From contig CABZDR010000003.1 in the NCBI GenBank assembly GCA_902524535.1, positions 62,001 to 126,000 on the forward strand: a stretch of 64,000 bases of DNA, read 5' to 3'. The stretch comes from an uncultured Pelagibacteraceae bacterium. GTDB taxonomy: Bacteria > Pseudomonadota > Alphaproteobacteria > Pelagibacterales > Pelagibacteraceae. The stretch's first letter is position 1, and each line of letters opens with the position of its first letter. Of this stretch, positions 46,922 through 55,104 are shown in pieces. The notes beneath the pieces were generated by a model. That model saw only the letters and a program-made list of their open reading frames with translations, was not told the DNA's origin and did no database searches. The translations under genes and the position numbers were made by a program.

Positions 46922-48121
46922 ATGAAAATATTGTGTATATTATACGATGATCCTAAAGGGGGGATGCCAAAATCCTACGCTTTATCAGAACTACCAAAAA
47001 TAGAGAAGTATCCAGATGGAATGACACTTCCTTCGCCTAAAGGAAGAGATTACACACCAGGTCAATTACTTGGATGTGTATCAGGTGAACTTGGTTTAAG
47101 AAAGTTTTTAGAAAGTAATGGACATGAATTTGTTGTTACAAATAGTAAAGATGGAGAAGGTTGTGAAGCAGATAAACATATAGTTGATGCAGACATAGTT
47201 ATTTCTCAGCCATTTTTTCCTTATTATTTAACAAAAGAGAGAATTGCCAAAGCCAAAAATTTAAAAATGGCAATAACAGCAGGTATAGGATCAGATCATG
47301 TTGATTTACAAGCCGCAATGGATAACAAAATTGACGTTGTTGAAGTAACTTACTGTAACTCGAGATCTGTTGCTGAACACATTGTTATGATGATTGTTTC
47401 AATGGTAAGAGATTACCACAATCAACACAGAATTGTTAATGACGGTGGATGGAATATTGCTGATGCCGTTCAAAGGTCATATGATGTTGAAGGTATGCAC
47501 ATTGGTACTGTAGCAGCTGGAAGAATCGGATTAGATGCTTTAAGAAAAATGAAACCATTTGATACACATTTGCACTATTTTGATAGACACAGATTGCCTG
47601 AAAGTGTTGAGAAAGAACTTAACTTAACATTTCATGAAACTGTGGAGTCTATGGTCAAAGTTTGTGATGTAGTAACAATTAATTGTCCACTTCATCCAGA
47701 AACTGAAAACTTATTTGATGATGCTATGATAAGTAAAATGAAAAAAGGTGCTTACATAGTAAACACTGCTAGAGGTAAAATTTGTAATCGTGATGCAATC
47801 GCAAAAGCTCTAAAGAGTGGTCAATTGAGTGGTTATGCAGGAGATGTTTGGTTTCCTCAACCAGCACCAAATGATCATGTATGGAGAAGCATGCCCAATC
47901 ATGGTATGACACCTCACACTTCTGGTACATCTTTAACAGCGCAATCAAGATATGCAGATGGTGTTAGGGAAATATTAGAATGTTTCTTCGATGGTAAAGA
48001 AATTAGAAATCAATATCTTATTGTAAAGGATGGTCAGCTTGCAGGTATGGGAGCTCACTCTTACAGTAAAGGTTCTGCAACTGGTGGTTCAGAAGAAGCA
48101 GCTAAATATAAGAAAAAATAA
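46922..48121 (+). CDS. fdh: NAD-dependent formate dehydrogenase
   Basis: This metal-free enzyme oxidises formate to CO2 with NAD. The 399-residue protein belongs to the D-2-hydroxyacid dehydrogenase family and matches the Pseudomonas-type FDH throughout. Markers are GRDYTPGQLLGCVSGELGLR (about 41-60), the substrate-binding ITAGIGSDHVDL (about 118-129), the Rossmann GTVAAGRIG (about 198-206), the catalytic histidine in MTPHTSGTSLTAQSRYADG (about 330-348), and the FDH-specific tail GAHSYSKGSATGGSEEAAKY. A strong Shine-Dalgarno AGGAG lies 5 bases before the ATG, unusual for this window and suggesting high expression. Confidence 0.95.
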   Translation: MKILCILYDDPKGGMPKSYALSELPKIEKYPDGMTLPSPKGRDYTPGQLLGCVSGELGLRKFLESNGHEFVVTNSKDGEGCEADKHIVDADIVISQPFFPYYLTKERIAKAKNLKMAITAGIGSDHVDLQAAMDNKIDVVEVTYCNSRSVAEHIVMMIVSMVRDYHNQHRIVNDGGWNIADAVQRSYDVEGMHIGTVAAGRIGLDALRKMKPFDTHLHYFDRHRLPESVEKELNLTFHETVESMVKVCDVVTINCPLHPETENLFDDAMISKMKKGAYIVNTARGKICNRDAIAKALKSGQLSGYAGDVWFPQPAPNDHVWRSMPNHGMTPHTSGTSLTAQSRYADGVREILECFFDGKEIRNQYLIVKDGQLAGMGAHSYSKGSATGGSEEAAKYKKK

Positions 48122-48133
48122 ATTCTATTCACA

Positions 48134-48173
48134 TTATTAAAGGTAAGCTACATCACGTAGCTACCTTTAATAA
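48134..48173 (+). terminator. Long hairpin downstream of fdh
   Basis: The left arm, from TTATTAAAGGTA through AGCTAC, and the right arm, GTAGCT then ACCTTTAATAA, pair over about 17 base pairs with a single bulge and a loop of about five bases (ATCAC). It starts 12 bases after the fdh stop. The expected U-run directly after the stem is missing; a T-rich stretch comes 15 or so bases later. It may terminate transcription or protect the fdh mRNA 3' end. It is the most stable-looking hairpin in the window outside the riboswitch. Confidence 0.75.
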
Positions 48174-48210
48174 CATAGACTTGGCATAAATTTTTTGTAT
48201 ATGGTAATTT

Positions 48211-48786
48211 ATGCGATTATTAATTTTTTTAATCATTAACTTTTTTTTTATTTTTTCCTCTTTAGCCGATGAAAAAGAAAAAGCCTACTTCGCGGGTGGT
48301 TGTTTTTGGTGTGTTGAAGAGTCTTTTGAAAAACTTAATGGTGTAGAAGAGGTTTTTTCTGGTTATTCAGGTGGTACAACTGAAAATCCTACTTATAAAG
48401 AAGTAACTTACGGTAATACTGGGCATTTTGAAGTTGTTGAAATTATTTACGACAAGGAAATTATTTCATATGAAGAATTGCTAGATAACTTTTGGATAAA
48501 TATAGATCCTTTTGATGCCTACGGACAATTTTGTGATAAAGGATATAGCTACAGGTCAGTTGCTTTTTATCAAAATAATAGTGAAAAGAATTTGATTGAG
48601 AAAAGTATACTTAAACTTGAAAAAAAATTTAATAAAAAAGTTGTCACTTATGTTAGAAAATTTGATAAGTTTTTTATGGCAGAAACTCGTCATCAAAATT
48701 ATTATAAAGAGTATTTATTAAATTATGTAGCTTATAAAAAGGCATGTAGAAGAGAAGAGATTTTAAAAAGAATTTGGAGTAAATAG
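48211..48786 (+). CDS. msrA: Peptide methionine-S-sulfoxide reductase, probably exported
   Basis: MsrA reduces the S-form of methionine sulfoxide. The 191-residue protein has the active-site motif GGCFWCVE with catalytic Cys31, and GYSGGTTENPTYKEV (about 51-65). EIIYDKEIISYEELLDNFW (about 82-100) and AETRHQNYYKEY (about 151-162) also fit MsrA. Unlike cytosolic MsrA, it begins with a hydrophobic signal sequence (about 1-19, MRLLIFLIINFFFIFSSLA), so it probably acts in the periplasm. It lies 6 bases before selO. Confidence 0.92.
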   Translation: MRLLIFLIINFFFIFSSLADEKEKAYFAGGCFWCVEESFEKLNGVEEVFSGYSGGTTENPTYKEVTYGNTGHFEVVEIIYDKEIISYEELLDNFWINIDPFDAYGQFCDKGYSYRSVAFYQNNSEKNLIEKSILKLEKKFNKKVVTYVRKFDKFFMAETRHQNYYKEYLLNYVAYKKACRREEILKRIWSK

Positions 48787-48792
48787 TTTTTT

Positions 48793-50247
48793 ATGAAAAA
48801 TGGTTTAAATTGGAATTTTGATAATTCTTACTCTAGACTACCAGACTCATTTAAAGAAACAATTGATCCAGTAAAAGTAAAAAAACCTGAATTAGTTTTA
48901 TTTAATAAAGATTTAGCAAAGAACATAGACTTAGATTTTTCAAATATCAAAAATGAGGAATTATCAGCATTATTTTCTGGAAATTTATTGCCCAAAAATA
49001 GCAACTCAATTGCTCAAGCTTATGCTGGACATCAATTTGGTCATTTCACAATGCTTGGCGATGGAAGAGCAGTTTTAATTGGGGAACATCTATCTAAAAA
49101 TAAAAAAAGGTATGATATTCAATTTAAAGGTTCGGGTAAAACCGCTTTTTCAAGAAACGGTGATGGTAGGGCAGCTTTAGGTCCAATGTTAAGAGAATAC
49201 ATTATTAGTGAGTCGATGCATCACTTAAATATACCAACTACAAGGAGTTTAGCGGTTGTAAAGACCGGTGAAAGCGTAATGAGAGATACTGAATTAATAG
49301 GTGCTATCCTCACAAGAGTGGCATCAAGCCATATTAGAGTAGGTACTTTTCAATATATTGCTGCGAGGAAAAATGAGGATGAACTTAAAATGCTTTTAGA
49401 GCACGTTATTAAAAGGCATTATCCAAATATTGATGGAGCTGATAATAAATCAATAGAACTTCTTAAAATCGTTTTAGAAAAACAAGTTGATTTAGTTGTA
49501 CACTGGATGAGAGTTGGTTTTATTCATGGGGTGATGAATACTGACAATATGAGTATTTCGGGTGAGACAATAGATTATGGACCATGTGCTTTCATGGATG
49601 TTTATGATCCTAAGACTGTTTTTAGTTCAATTGATAGAACTGGTAGATACGCATACTGCAACCAGCCTGTTATCACAAAATGGAACCTAGCAAGGTTTGC
49701 CGAATGTCTTATAACTTTAATTGATAAAGATCAAAATAATGCAATTAAAATAGCTACAGAAATCATAAATTCATTTGAAAAAAAATATGAGGAAAAATGG
49801 CTTAATATGATGAGAGATAAGCTCGGATTATTCGGAGATGAAAAAAATGACCAATCTTTAATTTTAGATCTACTAACTTGGATGCATGAAGTCAAAGCTG
49901 ATTACACCAATACTTTTTGTCATTTAATGGGTGAAAAAATTGAATTGAAAAAATATTATGAAGACAAAAGATTTCTAAATTGGATGGAAAGATGGAAAAA
50001 TAGACTGAAGTTACATAACAATTCACCCGAAAAATACTTACAATTAATGAGAAGTGTCAACCCACTAGTGATACCACGTAATCATAAAGTTGAGGAGGTG
50101 CTTGATTCAGCCAACCAGAATGATTTTCGGCCAATAACAAAATTAATAGAGATATTAGCTAAACCTTATCTTCAAAACCAAAAAATAATTGAATATCAAT
50201 TACCTTCTAATCAAAAAGAAAAATATCAAACTTTTTGTGGAACTTAA
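48793..50247 (+). CDS. selO: SelO (YdiU) protein adenylyltransferase pseudokinase
   Basis: SelO transfers AMP from ATP to Ser, Thr or Tyr of target proteins using an inverted kinase active site. The 484-residue protein matches the family throughout. Markers are YAGHQFGHFTMLGDGRA (about 77-93), FKGSGKTAFSRNGDGRAALG (about 113-132), and the catalytic region HGVMNTDNMSISGETIDYGP (about 251-270). It ends in FCGT, the family's conserved C-terminal cysteine motif. Known targets in Escherichia coli include glutaredoxin. The msrA neighbour fits a redox-stress role. Its stop abuts that of the convergent flavoprotein gene with no gap. Confidence 0.93.
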   Translation: MKNGLNWNFDNSYSRLPDSFKETIDPVKVKKPELVLFNKDLAKNIDLDFSNIKNEELSALFSGNLLPKNSNSIAQAYAGHQFGHFTMLGDGRAVLIGEHLSKNKKRYDIQFKGSGKTAFSRNGDGRAALGPMLREYIISESMHHLNIPTTRSLAVVKTGESVMRDTELIGAILTRVASSHIRVGTFQYIAARKNEDELKMLLEHVIKRHYPNIDGADNKSIELLKIVLEKQVDLVVHWMRVGFIHGVMNTDNMSISGETIDYGPCAFMDVYDPKTVFSSIDRTGRYAYCNQPVITKWNLARFAECLITLIDKDQNNAIKIATEIINSFEKKYEEKWLNMMRDKLGLFGDEKNDQSLILDLLTWMHEVKADYTNTFCHLMGEKIELKKYYEDKRFLNWMERWKNRLKLHNNSPEKYLQLMRSVNPLVIPRNHKVEEVLDSANQNDFRPITKLIEILAKPYLQNQKIIEYQLPSNQKEKYQTFCGT

Positions 50248-51351
50248 TCAAAGGACATAAGGCTCATGTCTTGCTTTTTTTCCTAAAACCCTTTCAACTG
50301 CCATATTTGAAATATCAATTGATTGATACGAACCAGTCGTAATTAATTCTGTTAATGCTCTACCAATTCCGGGTGCTTGCATTAAACCTCTTCCTGTAAA
50401 TCCAGTGGCTAAATAAACATTATCAAATTTTGGATGTTTCCCAACTACAGCATTATTGTCCAATCTGTTACAATCATAATATCCAGCCCACCCACCAGTT
50501 AATTTAAGTTCTTCAAATGCTGGCACTCTTTTAGCAAGAGCAGGCCATACTAACTCTTCAAAATCATTCCAAGCAGGTTCTAAATCCTTAGCATCAAATA
50601 CAGATTTAGGTGATCCTGCTAAATACTCATTACCCTCTGGCCTCCAGTAAACTCCTGTTGTTAAATCTCCTGTCAATGGCATTTCAGGAATATGTTTTGG
50701 GCACTTAACCCTAAAGACAGTGTGTTTTTGAGGCTCTACCGGAATATCTTCTAATAATTCTTTAGTCCAACATCCTGCAGCAGAGATAATTGTTTTGGCT
50801 TTAATTTCTGAGATAGATTTTACCTCTCCTTTTATAAAATTTGCACCCAACTCAATTGCTTTACTTTTCAAAGCACTATGAAACATAAATGGATCTATCC
50901 ACCCTTCACTTTGATTATCTGTAAAGGTGGCTGTTTCAATACCATCGCTATTAATATATGGGAAAAACTTCATTAGTTCTGAACCTTTTATGTTTTTAGT
51001 TCCAGCCTCACAAGCTTTATGATTTTCAAGTGCTTTGTATTGTTCCTCTGCATGCTCAGGTCCAAACATCAATAAATATCCGTTTGTTACCATGCTTGCA
51101 GTAGGTTTAGGATTTTTTTTTGTTTTTAATAATTCTGAAATTTGAAAAATAAACTCTCTAGCAAACTTTCCAAGTAAAATATTTTCCGTTTGATAGAACT
51201 GTCTTCTAAAACCACCTAAAGATAAAGGGAAAGAAGCAGATTTATAGGACGGATCTCTTTCAATTACTTTTACTTTTCTTCCTTCTTTTGATAAAAAATA
51301 AGCAGCTGATGTACCTATTATTCCACCGCCAATTATAACAACATCATCCAT
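50248..51351 (-). CDS. DAO-family FAD oxidoreductase, FOXRED1/sarcosine-dehydrogenase-like
   Basis: This 367-residue flavoprotein begins with the FAD loop VIIGGGIIGTSAAYFL (about 4-19), followed by an SLGGFRRQF segment (about 44-52) that resembles the FOXRED1 and sarcosine oxidase families. NQSEGWIDPFMFHSAL (about 148-163) and the C-terminal ATGFTGRGLMQAPGIGRALT (about 315-334) fit DAO oxidoreductases. Likely substrates are N-methylated or D-amino acids, but this is not determined. SAR11 oxidises many methylated amines, which makes a demethylase role plausible. ThiO is possible but less likely. Confidence 0.8.
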   Translation of the reverse strand: MDDVVIIGGGIIGTSAAYFLSKEGRKVKVIERDPSYKSASFPLSLGGFRRQFYQTENILLGKFAREFIFQISELLKTKKNPKPTASMVTNGYLLMFGPEHAEEQYKALENHKACEAGTKNIKGSELMKFFPYINSDGIETATFTDNQSEGWIDPFMFHSALKSKAIELGANFIKGEVKSISEIKAKTIISAAGCWTKELLEDIPVEPQKHTVFRVKCPKHIPEMPLTGDLTTGVYWRPEGNEYLAGSPKSVFDAKDLEPAWNDFEELVWPALAKRVPAFEELKLTGGWAGYYDCNRLDNNAVVGKHPKFDNVYLATGFTGRGLMQAPGIGRALTELITTGSYQSIDISNMAVERVLGKKARHEPYVL

Positions 51352-51352
51352 T

Positions 51353-51820
51353 TTAATTTAATAGAAACAAATTAAAGTTAAGAAATAAAGCATAGCTACA
51401 CCAAAGTAAATATGGAATCATGAGATAATAGCTCACTAAATTGACACGTTTAAACCTCAAAATTAGAGTAATTATAAAAAAAATTAAGATCACCAAAACA
51501 ATCATTGCTAAAAAAATTTGATGGAGACCAAAAAAAACGATACTCCAAGTTGTATTTACAATGATATGAAGAAAATAAATGTAAACAGTATTCGTGTCTT
51601 TATTTTTACAATGCCAGAATATCCAAATAGCAAAGGTCATCATTAAATATAAACTTGTCCAAACAGGTGCAAAAACCCAGTCTGGAGGATTATAATTTGA
51701 TTTAATTATCTGAGAATACCAGGGCTCTTTATAATTAATTATAGTAAATGCACCTATAAATGATGCCGAAAAGGTGATTATTAGAAAAAACATGAATGAT
51801 AAAAATTTATTTTTTAACAT
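51353..51820 (-). CDS. tspO: TspO/MBR-family membrane protein
   Basis: This 155-residue protein has five predicted membrane helices and the family pattern PWYSQIIKSNYNPPDWVFAP (about 33-52) followed directly by VWTSLYLMMTFAIW. TspO proteins bind tetrapyrroles and cholesterol-like ligands and are linked to stress signalling in alphaproteobacteria. It is one base from the FAD oxidoreductase on the same strand, so they may be co-transcribed. Its start is 23 bases from the divergent SDR gene. Aromatic residues are abundant, as in the family. Confidence 0.9.
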   Translation of the reverse strand: MLKNKFLSFMFFLIITFSASFIGAFTIINYKEPWYSQIIKSNYNPPDWVFAPVWTSLYLMMTFAIWIFWHCKNKDTNTVYIYFLHIIVNTTWSIVFFGLHQIFLAMIVLVILIFFIITLILRFKRVNLVSYYLMIPYLLWCSYALFLNFNLFLLN

Positions 51821-51843
51821 TTAAGTATTATACATTTTAAATA

Positions 51844-52605
51844 ATGAATAAAAAAACAATTTGGATAACTGGTGGGAGCACAGGTATTGGAAAAGCGTTA
51901 GCAATAAAATTTGCTAATGAGGGTTGGAATGTTGCTATATCTGCACGAAGAGAAAGTCTTCTTAAAGAAATTGCAGAGAATCACCAAAATATACGCTCGT
52001 TTCCATTAGATGTCACAGACAAATCAAAATGTCATGAAGTATTTAAAGATATTATTAATAAGTATGAAAATATTGATATTTGTTTTTTTTCAACTGGAAC
52101 ATGGGATCCAAAAAAAGAAAAGGATATCGATGTAGATCAAATTGAAAATGTGTTTAAAGTGAATTTTTTTGGAACTTTAAATAGTATTAAAAGTGTAGAA
52201 AAATATTTTAAAGATAAAAAAAATGGCACAATAAGTATAGTTTCATCCATTGCTGGATATAGAGGTTTACCAAATTCAACAGGTTATGGACCATCAAAAT
52301 CAGCATTAAACAATCTTGCTGAAAGTTTATATTTTGATTTTGGTAGATCAAATGTACGTATTTGTTTAGTTTCGCCAGGATTTATTAAAACACCCATGAC
52401 AGATAAAAATGATTTTAAAATGCCTTTTTTAAAAACAACCGAATATGCAGCAGAAAAAATCTATGATGGCCTAGTAAATAAAAAAGTTTTTGAAATTCAT
52501 TTTCCTAAATCTTTAACTATTTTACTTAAAATATTTAGTTTTTTACCAAGTAAAGTTTATTTTGGTTTAGTAGGAAGAATGACCAAATATCAAAAGAAAA
52601 ATTAA
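51844..52605 (+). CDS. Short-chain dehydrogenase/reductase
   Basis: This 253-residue classical SDR has the NAD(P)-binding loop TGGSTGIGKALA (about 9-20) and catalytic Ser, Tyr and Lys in IVSSIAGYRG (about 134-143) and GYGPSKSAL (about 150-158). The C-terminus has a hydrophobic stretch (about 219-240), so it may be membrane-associated. SDRs accompany Cfa/DUF1365 clusters in other proteobacteria, and this one lies beside such a cluster, but on the opposite strand. Substrate unknown. Its TAA stop shares the palindrome TTAA with the DUF3833 gene. Confidence 0.82.
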   Translation: MNKKTIWITGGSTGIGKALAIKFANEGWNVAISARRESLLKEIAENHQNIRSFPLDVTDKSKCHEVFKDIINKYENIDICFFSTGTWDPKKEKDIDVDQIENVFKVNFFGTLNSIKSVEKYFKDKKNGTISIVSSIAGYRGLPNSTGYGPSKSALNNLAESLYFDFGRSNVRICLVSPGFIKTPMTDKNDFKMPFLKTTEYAAEKIYDGLVNKKVFEIHFPKSLTILLKIFSFLPSKVYFGLVGRMTKYQKKN

Positions 52606-53150
52606 TCTTTTACAAACACCACTGTCAATTCAGCAACCTTAAAACCAAATTTAGTCATAGTGGCTCTATTTATAGCTACACGATCATCTTGTTTAAAAAT
52701 CCAATCATCAAAAGTGATTTTAATTTCTTTTCCTTTCACTGGAACTAATAAAACATATTCAAATTTAAATGCGGGTCCGTATGAAAATCCTTTTGCTTTT
52801 CCTACAACATCACCTGCGGTACCTTCGTAATTATTTTCATCAATTTTTGTTATCTGCCATTGTCTTGTTTGAATTTCACCATCATCCCAATTGAATTTTT
52901 CATCTAGGATTAATTTTTTTCCATCCCATTTTCCATCCAAATCAGCAGAAAATTGTCTTGTTACTTTACCAGATCTATTTTGAAGCACACCCCACGCTTT
53001 AACGTTACCAGACAAGTAATTTTCAATAATTAATCTTGGCTCTTTATTTTTAAAATCTTCTGGTTTCATTGCACTATTTTTTGAACAGCTTGTAGTTAAG
53101 ATTAAAGAAATTATCAATAAAATTGATTTGATTAATTTAGAGAATTTCAT
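52602..53150 (-). CDS. DUF3833 family putative lipoprotein
   Basis: This 182-residue protein has a signal segment with a lipobox-like end (ILTTSCSKN, Cys at about 22), so it may be lipid-anchored. The rest matches the DUF3833 family, with KAWGVLQNRSGKVTRQFSAD (about 51-70), GEIQTRQWQI (about 92-101) and GTAGDVVGKAKG (about 112-123). DUF3833 proteins often lie beside Cfa, DUF1365 and FAD oxidoreductase genes in proteobacteria; the biochemical role is unknown. It is the last gene of the cluster, 14 bases behind cfa. Confidence 0.85.
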   Translation of the reverse strand: MKFSKLIKSILLIISLILTTSCSKNSAMKPEDFKNKEPRLIIENYLSGNVKAWGVLQNRSGKVTRQFSADLDGKWDGKKLILDEKFNWDDGEIQTRQWQITKIDENNYEGTAGDVVGKAKGFSYGPAFKFEYVLLVPVKGKEIKITFDDWIFKQDDRVAINRATMTKFGFKVAELTVVFVKD

Positions 53151-53164
53151 AAATCACCTCTTAT

Positions 53165-54343
53165 TTATTTGTTTTGTAAAGAAAATTGAATTAAGTCAAT
53201 ATTTTTAGATTTAAATCCTGCTTCACAATAGCATAAGTAAAATTCCCACATTCTTTTGAAGGTTAAGTCAAATCCCTGTTTTTTTATTAAGTCCCATTTA
53301 TTGATAAATTCATCTCTCCACATAGATAGAGTGTTTGAATAATGGTCTGCATAGGACTCATAAGATTTAATTGTTAAATCATTTTGAGATATATATTTAT
53401 CAATACTGTTTTTATTTGGAAGAAACCCACCTGGAAAAATATACTTCTGTATAAAATCCTGCTTATTTTTATATCTTTGAAAAAGCGAGTCATCTATTGT
53501 GATAGCTTGAATAGCTGCTGTTCCACCACTTGATAAATTATTTTTTAAAGTTGTAAAATAATTTGCTAAATAATTTTGTCCGACCGCTTCAATCATTTCA
53601 ATTGAGGTGATCGAATTATATTTGTAATTTATGTCTCTATAATCTTTAATCTCAACGTTGACTTTCTCATTTAAACCACATTTATGAATTCTTTGTTTGG
53701 CATATTCATATTGTTTTTTTGAGATAGTAATACAATCTAATTTCACATCGTATTTCTTACCAAAATATTCAGCAAAACCACCCCATCCACAACCAATCTC
53801 TAAAACTCTATCACCATTTTTAGGCTGAATTAAATCAATTAATTTTTGATATTTGTTGTTTTGTGCATCTGACAAATTTTCTGATTTTTTATCAAAAATT
53901 GCACTTGAGTAAGTTAATGTTTTATCAAGCCATAAAGAAAAAAATTCATTACCTAAATCATAGTGTTTTGCAATGTTTAGTTTACTTCTATATTTCGTGT
54001 TTTTTATAAAAATATTTCTAAAAAAGTTGATTAAAGGTAAATCTAATAATCCAGAGAATTTATGAATTTCATTTATATTCCTTGCGGTAATTTCTATAAG
54101 GTCTGATAAATTTTCAGTTTCAAATTCATCGCGCATATAAGATTCTGCAAATCCAATACTGCCATTTTTTATCAAGTTAAAAGTGAAGTTAGACTTTTTT
54201 ATTATAATTTTTGATCTTAAAGGTGATTCTGGATCGCCAAATTTAAAAATTTTACCATCATGATTTTTTAATTCTAAAAAACCATATTTTAAATTTTTTA
54301 GTTTATTAAATACAATCTTATCTGATAGATTTGTTATATTCAT
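53165..54343 (-). CDS. cfa: Cyclopropane-fatty-acyl-phospholipid synthase family methyltransferase
   Basis: This 392-residue SAM-dependent enzyme modifies unsaturated fatty acyl chains in membrane phospholipids. It has an N-terminal lipid-binding region (about 1-110), the SAM loop VLEIGCGWGGFAEYFG (about 180-195), SITSIEMIEAVG (about 249-260), and QKYIFPGGFLPN (about 304-315). Some Cfa homologues methylate without making a ring, such as UfaM in furan fatty acid synthesis, so cyclopropane formation is not certain. It overlaps DUF1365 by one base (TAATG) and is grouped with DUF1365 and an FAD oxidoreductase. Confidence 0.88.
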   Translation of the reverse strand: MNITNLSDKIVFNKLKNLKYGFLELKNHDGKIFKFGDPESPLRSKIIIKKSNFTFNLIKNGSIGFAESYMRDEFETENLSDLIEITARNINEIHKFSGLLDLPLINFFRNIFIKNTKYRSKLNIAKHYDLGNEFFSLWLDKTLTYSSAIFDKKSENLSDAQNNKYQKLIDLIQPKNGDRVLEIGCGWGGFAEYFGKKYDVKLDCITISKKQYEYAKQRIHKCGLNEKVNVEIKDYRDINYKYNSITSIEMIEAVGQNYLANYFTTLKNNLSSGGTAAIQAITIDDSLFQRYKNKQDFIQKYIFPGGFLPNKNSIDKYISQNDLTIKSYESYADHYSNTLSMWRDEFINKWDLIKKQGFDLTFKRMWEFYLCYCEAGFKSKNIDLIQFSLQNK

Positions 54344-55104
54344 TAGCTTTCAAAAGTAATATTATTTCTTATTTTTAATTTTCTCTTTAGGTATTTAATT
54401 CCTTTAGTCCACAATTTAAACGCTTCAAAATGTATCGCAGAAATAATTTTAAAGGTCATTAATGGATGTTTAACGTAGGATTTTAGTAGCTCTTTTGAGT
54501 TGAAATCTACTCTTCTGCCATCTTGAGATGCATATAGTATTTTGCCCTCAGTATCATATTGATTTATAATAATTGAAATATTTTCCTTAGGCTTTAAATT
54601 TTTGAAATAGTAATTACAATTCATTTCTACAAATGGTGACACATGAAATTTTTTAGAACAATCATGTTGAATAAATTTATCATTTTCTTTAACTTTAAAT
54701 ATGTAAGTATGTTGCTCATCAAATGTGTTTTTTACCTCATAAAATATAGATATTAATTTCTCATTATTGTCGTAAATATAAAAAACACTTAAAGGATTAA
54801 AAACATATCCTAATATTCTTGGATAGCACAGAAGTCTAATCTTAATATCTTCAAATTGAATATTATTTAAACTTAAATTTTTTTTAACCCATTCAATTAA
54901 TGACGAACCGTCTCTATCGCCATGATCTTTTTCAAAAAAACTAATAAGATTAAACTTATTATACGAAAAAAAATTGATTTTTTTGTCTAGACTTTCTAAT
55001 TCGGATAAATCTATTAATAATGAAAATACTCTATATTTAAAGTAATGATTTTTTGGTTTAAATCTCTTATGAATTACTGTGCTATTATAAATTGAGCTAT
55101 TCAT
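54343..55104 (-). CDS. DUF1365 family protein
   Basis: This 253-residue protein matches DUF1365. Evidence is the opening VIHKRFKPKNHYFKYRVFSL (about 10-29), CYPRILGYVFNPLSVFYIYD (about 88-107), and FHVSPFVEMNCNYYF (about 149-163). The family is nearly always found between an FAD/amine-oxidase-like protein and a Cfa-like methyltransferase, as here. It is thought to act in modification of membrane fatty acids; its exact role is unknown. It overlaps the upstream gene by 8 bases and cfa by 1, so the three are tightly coupled. Confidence 0.88.
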   Translation of the reverse strand: MNSSIYNSTVIHKRFKPKNHYFKYRVFSLLIDLSELESLDKKINFFSYNKFNLISFFEKDHGDRDGSSLIEWVKKNLSLNNIQFEDIKIRLLCYPRILGYVFNPLSVFYIYDNNEKLISIFYEVKNTFDEQHTYIFKVKENDKFIQHDCSKKFHVSPFVEMNCNYYFKNLKPKENISIIINQYDTEGKILYASQDGRRVDFNSKELLKSYVKHPLMTFKIISAIHFEAFKLWTKGIKYLKRKLKIRNNITFES

